This document shows positions 6,406 through 11,134 of a stretch of 11,134 nucleotides of DNA, in pieces (positions within the stretch are counted from its first letter, which is position 1; every line of letters starts with the position of its first letter). A program made the position numbers and the translations under genes. The notes under the pieces were generated by a model, which did not search any database, was not told the origin of the DNA, and was given only the letters and a program-made list of their open reading frames with translations. Source of the stretch: an uncultured Nitrososphaera sp. (GTDB lineage: Archaea; Thermoproteota; Nitrososphaeria; Nitrososphaerales; Nitrososphaeraceae); NCBI RefSeq assembly GCF_946478925.1, contig NZ_CAMLDP010000064.1:1-11134 (forward strand). The letters are read 5' to 3'.

Positions 6406-6445
6406 TTTAAAGAATTGAGAAAAAATGATAGCTAAGGAAATTATC
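6406..6445 (-). promoter_or_regulatory. Promoter D: degenerate operator plus TATA box
   Basis: Minus strand GATAAT-TTC-CTTAGC, then TATCATTTTTTCTCAATTC, then TTTAAA (6406-6411), 25 nt before ATG 6381. One half-site is close to consensus, the other only partial (CTTAG for GTTAC). Overall layout is the same as promoters A-C. Confidence 0.58.
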
Positions 6446-6484
6446 TAACTAACCGTCGCAGCCAGAATATATGCTGCACCTGCT

Positions 6485-6880
6485 TTACATGTTGCTATTA
6501 TTATTCGCAGGAGGTTCGTCTTCGTCGAACCTCCTGTCAATCTCTTCCTGAAGCTTCTTGTACTTGTCGTATTTCTTGGTCCATTTGGAGAGCACGAACC
6601 ACTGCCTTATGCCAATTCCAAGCCACACTATGGATACTATCCACGGCAACTGCCTAAGGAACAGCCTTTCTTGGTGCACCTCCCGGAACCCTCCCGGGCC
6701 GGGCATAAAAGTCTCCGTCAGCGAGTTTACTATCAGAAACGTCAGGGTCGGCACTATCATCCCTGTCAGGACCATGACTATGAACAGCCTCTTTGTCCTG
6801 TTGAGCTCGAAAATTATCCCGTCTATTATCTTGAAGAGGTTCTCGTTCTTGCGATCCTTTTCCTTGCCTTCATCAGACAA
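6485..6880 (-). CDS. Two-TM membrane protein, 131 aa, TTG start after an in-frame TGA
   Basis: I do not recognise the family. A charged cytoplasmic N-terminus (MSDEGKEKDRKNENLFKIIDGIIFELNRTKR) is followed by TM1 (about 33-52, FIVMVLTGMIVPTLTFLIV), a short outside loop with PGPGG, TM2 (about 79-96, WIVSIVWLGIGIRQWFVL), then a basic/acidic coiled tail (KKYDKYKKLQEEIDRRFDED) ending in NNNSN. Both ends would face the cytoplasm. The only start in this frame before the first TM is TTG 6880, immediately preceded by TGA (6881-6883). Beyond that stop the same frame continues to ATG 6937, which overlaps the regulator gene's end. GGAGG at 6892-6896 could serve TTG. It follows the winged-helix gene with about 50 nt between, so the two are probably co-transcribed, and a role as the regulator's membrane partner is possible. 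Confidence 0.7.
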   Translation of the reverse strand: MSDEGKEKDRKNENLFKIIDGIIFELNRTKRLFIVMVLTGMIVPTLTFLIVNSLTETFMPGPGGFREVHQERLFLRQLPWIVSIVWLGIGIRQWFVLSKWTKKYDKYKKLQEEIDRRFDEDEPPANNNSNM

Positions 6881-6937
6881 TCAGCTCTCTGCCTCCATTG
6901 CTGCTGCGCGGCCTGAAATCATTTCATCATCATTCAT
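6881..6937 (-). other. In-frame 18-codon extension ended by TGA, upstream of the two-TM gene
   Basis: ATG 6937 overlaps the last codons of the winged-helix gene and reads MNDDEMISGRAAAMEAES, then TGA, directly adjoining TTG 6880 in the same frame. Either the two-TM gene once began here and acquired a nonsense codon, or this is a tiny leader ORF that couples translation of the two genes. A sequencing error at the TGA would also explain it. Confidence 0.4.
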
Positions 6938-7229
6938 TTGTTGTAGCATCTCCCCTTGGAAACAACTCTTCGTACGGCTCTAGCACCGCCCTGAGTATCT
7001 CCCTCCCTTTTTCTGACACGCTGTATTTTATTATCGTCTTGCTCCCCCACGGCTCTTCTTTTCTGGTTATCATGCCTTTGTTGACCATCTCGTCAAGTAT
7101 CTCCCTGTGCTTTGCGTTGTTGAGGCCACAGTAACTCATGAGTTTACTCTGGTTCAATTCTCCATGCTCGTACAGCTTGAGTATGATATCCTTTCTGATG
7201 TAGATTCTTTCTCGATATTCATGCACCAA
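6930..7229 (-). CDS. Winged helix-turn-helix transcriptional regulator (HTH_45-like)
   Basis: 99 aa, a single winged-helix domain. Helix 1 (YIRKDIILKLYEHG), helix 2 and recognition helix (NQSKLMSYCGLNNAKHREILDEMVNKGMI), the wing (RKEEPWGSKTIIKYSVSEKG) and a last helix (REILRAVLEPYEELF) fit the small archaeal PF14947-type regulators common in Thaumarchaeota. It would bind DNA as a dimer. The frame is closed upstream by TGA at 7236-7238, so it must start at TTG 7229 or GTG 7226; no ATG precedes the domain. A TATA box lies at 7281-7290, and a 10-codon leader ORF (ATG 7263 to TGA 7231) ends one base before the TTG. It lies between the secreted-protein cluster and the transporter operon that share an operator, so it is the best local candidate to bind it; this is inference. 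Confidence 0.8.
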   Translation of the reverse strand: MVHEYRERIYIRKDIILKLYEHGELNQSKLMSYCGLNNAKHREILDEMVNKGMITRKEEPWGSKTIIKYSVSEKGREILRAVLEPYEELFPRGDATTNE

Positions 7230-7280
7230 TTCAACTCATGCAATAATTGCTTATTCTCTTCATCCTGCATTATTATCTCT

Positions 7281-7290
7281 CTATATAAAT
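7281..7290 (-). promoter_or_regulatory. TATA box of the winged-helix regulator gene
   Basis: ATTTATATAG on the minus strand is the best TATA match in the window. It predicts transcription near 7257, giving a leader of about 28 nt. No copy of the RTAAC-N3-GTTAC repeat is placed at the 20-bp distance seen in the other promoters, so the regulator gene itself does not appear to belong to the set. Confidence 0.6.
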
Positions 7291-7374
7291 AATTGATCAT
7301 TTTCTTTCTTCCATAGAAACGAGATAGCGTAATTCATGGATCGAGATTCGCTCATGCGCCCTAAAAAGCACAAA

Positions 7375-7415
7375 GGTAACATTGTTACTTCTCATTTGTA
7401 GATAACGCTTATTAT
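7375..7415 (+). promoter_or_regulatory. Promoter E: inverted-repeat operator plus TATA box of the transporter operon
   Basis: Plus strand GGTAAC-ATT-GTTACT (7375-7389), then TCTCATTTGTAGATAACGC, then TTATTA (7409-7414), 27 nt before ATG 7441. The distance from GTTAC to the TATA box is 20 bp, the same as in promoters A and B on the other strand, and the TCATTTGTA part resembles their TATCATTTTTG. Confidence 0.68.
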
Positions 7416-7440
7416 GAGATTTTCTTACATTTTTCAGGGT

Positions 7441-7836
7441 ATGGCGTCGACGATAATAGTAAGGGCGTTACATTATGCTGGAGCCGCCTCGACCGCGGTA
7501 GGGGGCATCCTTCACCTCATCCTTGCACCAAACATGCTTGGGTTCAACCTTAACACCGGCCTATTCTTCCTCATAGGAGGCATTGCCCAGGTCTTTTGGG
7601 TCGTGCCAGTGGTGCGAAGGTGGGGCAGGCCGTGGTACGCAGTGGGCATTACCGGGACTACAGTCCTGGTAGCAGTGTATTTCGTCACGAGGGTGCCTGG
7701 AAACCCCATCACCGGCAGGGGCGGCGGCATGAATTCAATGGCGATTGCAGTCGAGGCGGCGCAACTGGCGTTCATCGGGCTTTGCATCGCGATTCTTGCG
7801 ATAGTCGAAAAAAAGAAGGAGGTTGTAAAACAATGA
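7441..7836 (+). CDS. Four-TM membrane protein, 131 aa, first gene of the ABC operon
   Basis: No named family recognised. Four hydrophobic helices: about 9-29 (LHYAGAASTAVGGILHLILA), 39-58 (GLFFLIGGIAQVFWVVPVV), 65-84 (WYAVGITGTTVLVAVYFV) and 100-122 (AIAVEAAQLAFIGLCIAILA), with a Gly-rich loop RVPGNPITGRGGG between the last two and a basic KKKEVVKQ tail. The conserved-looking His 11 and His 25 lie in or beside TM1. The frame opens earlier, at ATG 7414, but that ATG overlaps the TATA box of promoter E, so ATG 7441 with a near-leaderless transcript is preferred. The stop overlaps the ABC ATPase start (ATGA), so the product is made together with the transporter and is probably an accessory membrane subunit. 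Confidence 0.75.
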   Translation: MASTIIVRALHYAGAASTAVGGILHLILAPNMLGFNLNTGLFFLIGGIAQVFWVVPVVRRWGRPWYAVGITGTTVLVAVYFVTRVPGNPITGRGGGMNSMAIAVEAAQLAFIGLCIAILAIVEKKKEVVKQ

Positions 7837-8579
7837 GGCGTCCTGCAGAACCGGAATTCCATGAAGCGGCAGACATCGCAGCAGGCCTTGGAGACGTTGC
7901 GCTGGAAGCAAGAGACCTATACAAAGAGTTCAACTCGGCCGCCGGCAAGGTCGTGGCATTAAAGCACGCGACTTTTACAGTGAAAAAGGGCGAGTTTGTG
8001 GCCATAGTCGGCCCCTCGGGAAGCGGCAAGTCTACGCTTCTAAACCTCCTTGGGGCCATCGACAAGCCAACCTCTGGCAAGGTAATAATCAACGGGGTGG
8101 ACATTTTCTCCCTCGGCGACCAGGAGATAGCGACAATGAGAAACAAGCTCATCGGCTTTATCTTCCAGTCGTTCAACCTGATAAACAGGACTACTGTCCT
8201 GAGAAACGTCGAACTCCCGGCAATCGTGATGGAAATAGACAAGGAGGAAAGGAAGAACCGGGCGCTCAAAGTCCTTGAAGTGCTTGGGATAAAGGACAAG
8301 GCAAACTACAAGCCAACGAACCTGAGCGGGGGCCAGCAGCAGAGAGTTGCCATCGCAAGGTCGCTCATGAACAACCCCGCGATACTGCTTGCAGACGAGC
8401 CGACGGGCAACCTCGACACCAAGACGGGGAACGAGGTTTTCGCGCTCTTGAAGATGCTCTCGCACAAGTTCCGTATGACGATAATCATGGTGACGCACAA
8501 CTCAGAGCTTGCGGCCGCGACCGACCGTGCCATCTACGTCAGGGACGGAAGAATCGAAAAGGAGGTCAGGAACCTATGA
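7833..8579 (+). CDS. ABC transporter ATPase, MacB/LolD/FtsE type
   Basis: 248 aa, the cytoplasmic ATPase of a transporter that works with the permease at the right edge. All motifs are intact: Walker [10 protein letters not shown] (60-68), Q-loop FQSFNL (111-116), signature [15 protein letters not shown] (164-178), Walker [13 protein letters not shown] (184-195) and H-loop MVTHNSE (219-224). The [11 protein letters not shown] form is characteristic of the MacB/LolD branch, whose members move lipoproteins, peptides or envelope components by a mechanical stroke rather than through a channel. ATG 7833 overlaps the previous stop by 4 nt and has a strong Shine-Dalgarno AAGGAGGT (7816-7823), 9 nt upstream. 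The frame is open back to 7596, but that part shadows the membrane protein gene. The 20-residue N-terminal extension before [12 protein letters not shown] looks non-conserved. Confidence 0.94.
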   Translation: MRRPAEPEFHEAADIAAGLGDVALEARDLYKEFNSAAGKVVALKHATFTVKKGEFVAIVGPSGSGKSTLLNLLGAIDKPTSGKVIINGVDIFSLGDQEIATMRNKLIGFIFQSFNLINRTTVLRNVELPAIVMEIDKEERKNRALKVLEVLGIKDKANYKPTNLSGGQQQRVAIARSLMNNPAILLADEPTGNLDTKTGNEVFALLKMLSHKFRMTIIMVTHNSELAAATDRAIYVRDGRIEKEVRNL

Positions 8580-10687
8580 CTCTTATCGCAGGAGCAGCAG
8601 CTGCGAATAACAATAATAGCAACACCGGCTCGCGAGTCCTGTCACTCTTGATAATGGGCGTGCTCCTCTCTTCTCTTCCAATCACCCTACTTAGTGCGGA
8701 CGCAGAGGATCAGCAGTTACCGCAGCCGTCAGAGAGGCAGATAATCGACGCGTCGGTAAGCGGCCCAGCGTTTCTCAACGCATACTGGGTCAACCGCAGC
8801 ACGAGCACTTCGACTGCTGATGTCAAGAAAGAAGTGGGGCCCGGCGACGGCGCTTCAACGCTTGCCGTGGTGATGGTGAACAGGGGGTTCTCGGCCATAA
8901 CCGGCATCACAGGCTCGCTCACTTTGCCGCAAGGGTTCTCGGCCAACGGCAGAACGTCGTCTGATGATACTGCGATCGCCACTTTTGATACCGCGGTGGA
9001 TGCGGGCCAGACGTTCACACTATACTTTGACCTTGATGTTTCCAACAGCGTCCACGTCGGGACGTACAGCACAGATCTAAACGTGGCGTACCAAAGACTG
9101 TTTGAAACCGGGAGCCCGAGGAATAACCCAGTAACCATTCCACTCCGGCTGACCGGCAGGGTCATCCTCGACCCTGTAGCAGTCACCCACAATCTAGTTC
9201 CTGGCGTCTCGAACAACGTCGACATTGCAATAAGGAACACCGGCAGCGCACCTGCAACCGGCGTGATAGTGTCGATGACCGGCATCAGCATAAATGGCGG
9301 ATCGGCAAGCACTATTGAAAGCTCCTCAGGCGCGACAATCCGGCCACAGATAACAAACTTTGGGACAAACACGTTTACCCTTGGCACGATACCGGCAGGG
9401 TCAAACGCTACGCTCACCACGACTCTCTTTCCAAACATATCTGCAGGAGGAAACACGGCAGGCATACAACTGCAAATCACGTACAACGACGCAACCGGCA
9501 ATGCCAAGACCCTGACGCCGGCAGTGGGTGTCATTGTGCTTCAGAACGCTCCATCTATCATAGGTGTGAGGGCCGCATCTGACGAGAACGAGACCGACAA
9601 CCGCATAGTGGCCGGCAAGGCGGACAACTTTATCCTTGAAATCGCAAACAAGGGCACGAGCCGCATAAACAACGCGGTCGTGACTATGGAGTCCAGCTCC
9701 ACTTCGCTTAACATAATTGGAGATTCAAAGTGGGCAGTGGATGAGATTGACCCGGGTTCGCAGGCCAAGCTTGAAACTCAGGTATTTGCATCGACCTCGC
9801 TCATAGGCAACCCGGCTACGTTTGACGTGACAATCGACTACATACTGGACGGGTCGCCCAAGACGGAAAAGTACATCCTTGGGACATATGTTGACGGCGA
9901 AATAGTGCTCCGCGTCTATGATTTATCAATCAACTACGTTGGAGCTACGCCTACCCTTGTCGGCAACATACTCAATGAGGGCAACACCGCGGCATTTTTC
10001 ACGACAGTCGAGCTGATGCAAACGTCTGGACAAAACATGCCTGCTATCCAGAGAGGCAACTTTACTGGCAGCAACGAACAGTTTAACTCTGGACAGAATG
10101 GCGGTAATTACTCATCAAGTGACAACAGACAATCCAATCCCCTTGCCTTCCTATTTTCAGGGCAGAATAATAATAACAATAACAATGGCAACTTCGGACA
10201 ATTCCGGAGAAATAACAACAACAGCACCGCATTCAATGCTGCTCCTCCTGCCCCGCAGTACCTCGGAGATCTGACTGCAAATTCGCCACTTCCGTTCAGC
10301 ATACCATTGAACATCCCGCCTGCTGCGCCTGGTACGTCATACCCTGTTACGGTGAAAATTAGCTACAAGGATAACTTGAGAAACGCCCATGAATTTGTTG
10401 CAAGCGGGAATGCCGTCGTGGCCGCGCAGCAACAAACCACGAACGTGACTCCGGGCGAAAGAGGCCGGAACTCTACGGGAGGGCCGCTTCTCATGATGAT
10501 AATCATAGGCGCAGCAGTTGTCGCCGCCATAGCCGCCTTCTTTGTCATCCGGAAAAAGAAGCATGCAAAAGCCATGAAGACGCTGAACGCCCCGAACAAC
10601 GGCTCGGACAAGCGGAAGAACATCGAAGACATACTTGAAAACCCAGCTAACGACGCAACGACAAAGGACGATCCGCCGACAAAGTGA
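8576..10687 (+). CDS. Large surface protein, COG1361/CARDB-like, anchored at the C-terminus
   Basis: 703 aa. The N-terminus has a hydrophobic segment (about 21-40, VLSLLIMGVLLSSLPITLL) acting as signal peptide or anchor after an Asn-rich start. The extracellular part is a chain of beta-sandwich repeats with phrases typical of COG1361/CARDB domains (NRGFSAITGITGSLTLPQGF, VDIAIRNTGSAPATGVIV, FILEIANKGTSRINNAVV, VGNILNEGNTAAFFTTVEL). An Asn/Gln/Gly-rich insert lies at about 482-555, a TM helix at 636-658, and a basic then mixed cytoplasmic tail (RKKKHAKAMK...) from 659. Such proteins often accompany MacB-like ABC genes in archaea and may stand in for the MacA-type adaptor; that role is inferred. 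ATG 8576 overlaps the ATPase stop (ATGA) and has AAAAGGAGGT (8557-8566) 9 nt upstream, so coupling with the ATPase is expected. Confidence 0.85.
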   Translation: MTLIAGAAAANNNNSNTGSRVLSLLIMGVLLSSLPITLLSADAEDQQLPQPSERQIIDASVSGPAFLNAYWVNRSTSTSTADVKKEVGPGDGASTLAVVMVNRGFSAITGITGSLTLPQGFSANGRTSSDDTAIATFDTAVDAGQTFTLYFDLDVSNSVHVGTYSTDLNVAYQRLFETGSPRNNPVTIPLRLTGRVILDPVAVTHNLVPGVSNNVDIAIRNTGSAPATGVIVSMTGISINGGSASTIESSSGATIRPQITNFGTNTFTLGTIPAGSNATLTTTLFPNISAGGNTAGIQLQITYNDATGNAKTLTPAVGVIVLQNAPSIIGVRAASDENETDNRIVAGKADNFILEIANKGTSRINNAVVTMESSSTSLNIIGDSKWAVDEIDPGSQAKLETQVFASTSLIGNPATFDVTIDYILDGSPKTEKYILGTYVDGEIVLRVYDLSINYVGATPTLVGNILNEGNTAAFFTTVELMQTSGQNMPAIQRGNFTGSNEQFNSGQNGGNYSSSDNRQSNPLAFLFSGQNNNNNNNGNFGQFRRNNNNSTAFNAAPPAPQYLGDLTANSPLPFSIPLNIPPAAPGTSYPVTVKISYKDNLRNAHEFVASGNAVVAAQQQTTNVTPGERGRNSTGGPLLMMIIIGAAVVAAIAAFFVIRKKKHAKAMKTLNAPNNGSDKRKNIEDILENPANDATTKDDPPTK
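10021..10242 (+). repeat. Low-complexity Asn/Gln/Gly-coding stretch in the surface protein gene
   Basis: Runs of AAT/AAC codons encode seven consecutive Asn (GQNNNNNNNGNFGQF) and then NNNNS, within a longer N/Q/G/S-rich segment containing three SGQN motifs. The runs use mixed AAT/AAC codons rather than a pure trinucleotide repeat, so the amino-acid composition appears to be kept rather than arising from one recent slippage. Confidence 0.75.
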
Positions 10688-10704
10688 GAGGTGGTATACG
10701 CACA

Positions 10705-11134
10705 GTGAAAATAGACGACATTTATTCCCTCTCCTTTGAAGCACTCCGAGACAGGAAGGTCCGCTCCGCCCTGACTATATTGATGGTAGTTGTCGGTAGC
10801 TCGCTAATGGTTGCGCTGAACGGCCTTACCGCCGGCTTTAGCGTCTTTATCGAAAAGCAGTTCAGTAATCTGGCAAGCAATGTGCTTACATTGACTAATT
10901 CTGGCGGAGGTGGAAACTTTGGCGGAGGGGGCGGAGGTGGTGGCGGGGGTGGTGGCGGCTTTGGTGGCCAACCGCAATCGTCCGGAACAACTGTCAACTT
11001 TAACTCCGCAGTCGTTACCAAGCTAAAGACGCTGCCTCTTGTGAACGACGTTATGCCGACATACACGGGGCGCGTAACCCTGGAATCTCAGGGAAAACAG
11101 AGAAGTGTTTCAGTGTTTGCCATTGCTCCTGAGA
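10705..11134 (+). CDS. MacB/FtsX-type ABC permease, N-terminal part (cut by window end)
   Basis: The visible 143 residues begin MKIDDIYSLSFEALRDRKVR, the classic cytoplasmic amphipathic start of MacB/FtsX permeases, followed by TM1 (about 22-46, ALTILMVVVGSSLMVALNGL) and the start of the extracellular MacB-PCD-like domain (PLVNDVMPTYTGRVTLESQG...VFAIAPE). It pairs with the ATPase of the operon. The extracellular part carries a run of 13 Gly flanked by Phe (10921-10959) in a larger Gly-rich loop. I place the start at GTG 10705, served by GAGAGGTGG (10686-10694). GTG 10684, overlapping the previous stop by 4 nt, is an alternative in the same frame and would add seven residues. The three remaining TM helices usual for the family would lie beyond the window. 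Confidence 0.87.
   Translation, partial: MKIDDIYSLSFEALRDRKVRSALTILMVVVGSSLMVALNGLTAGFSVFIEKQFSNLASNVLTLTNSGGGGNFGGGGGGGGGGGGGFGGQPQSSGTTVNFNSAVVTKLKTLPLVNDVMPTYTGRVTLESQGKQRSVSVFAIAPE
10921..10959 (+). repeat. Poly-glycine coding run (13 Gly) in the permease
   Basis: Thirteen consecutive GGN codons (GGC, GGA, GGG and GGT all used) between two Phe codons. The mixed codons argue against simple recent slippage and for selection on the amino-acid tract. Confidence 0.9.

Noticed and set aside
7414..7440. Upstream ATG extending the four-TM protein by nine residues
   Set aside because: The ATG overlaps the TATA element of promoter E; the spacing of the shared promoter fits initiation next to ATG 7441.
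8710..9534. 274-aa minus-strand ORF
   Set aside because: It is a shadow of the COG1361-like gene, whose plus frame continues beyond it on both sides with recognisable repeats and operon coupling.
10722..11066. Antisense ORF with a polyproline run opposite the permease
   Set aside because: It mirrors the poly-Gly coding strand; the plus frame has MacB/FtsX permease features and a good Shine-Dalgarno sequence.

Overview
The window looks like chromosomal DNA of an ammonia-oxidising archaeon of the Nitrososphaera type (Nitrososphaerota/Thaumarchaeota). The grounds are archaeal TATA-like boxes about 25 nt in front of start codons (mostly leaderless genes), pyrimidine/T-rich terminators, a cobalamin-pathway methyltransferase with glycine-rich SAM motifs, an HTH_45-like winged-helix regulator, and secreted proteins rich in N-x-S/T sequons. 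Genus-level assignment is inference; no rRNA or amo gene is present.

Layout. (1) 1-3310 is ordinary: an SF2 helicase possibly cut at the left edge (+), a small hypothetical protein (-), cobJ/cbiH for corrin ring contraction (-), and a divergent beta-rich orphan (+). (2) 3497-6390 holds four tandem minus-strand genes for secreted proteins. Three carry PepSY-like domains; one of these has a Met-rich tail, one a Gly/His-rich tail, and one has two PepSY repeats. The fourth is a 96-residue protein with almost nothing after its signal peptide except N-glycosylation sequons, encoded partly by a perfect 63-bp direct repeat. (3) 6485-7229 holds a winged-helix regulator followed by a two-TM protein whose frame is interrupted by TGA directly before its TTG start. 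(4) 7441 to the right edge is a plus-strand operon: a four-TM protein, a MacB/LolD-type ABC ATPase, a large COG1361-like surface protein anchored at its C-terminus, and a MacB/FtsX-type permease cut by the window end. Overlapping stop/start codons and strong Shine-Dalgarno sequences tie it together.

The most interesting signal is regulatory. All four secreted-protein genes and the transporter operon share one promoter design: an inverted repeat of the form RTAAC-N3-GTTAC, then a TATCATTTTTG-like stretch, then a TATA box exactly 20 bp after the repeat, then the start codon 23-27 bp further on. Three copies keep both half-sites (4214-4232, 4924-4938, 7375-7389) and two have a degenerate half. 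This points to one regulator, acting upstream of the TATA box and so probably as an activator, that coordinates a set of surface proteins with an ABC machine. The winged-helix gene between the two groups is the obvious candidate. I infer a co-regulated envelope module (secreted PepSY proteins, a sequon-rich mini-protein, and a MacB-like transporter with a COG1361 partner). Its substrate is unknown; the Met/His-rich tails make metal, especially copper, handling one testable idea.
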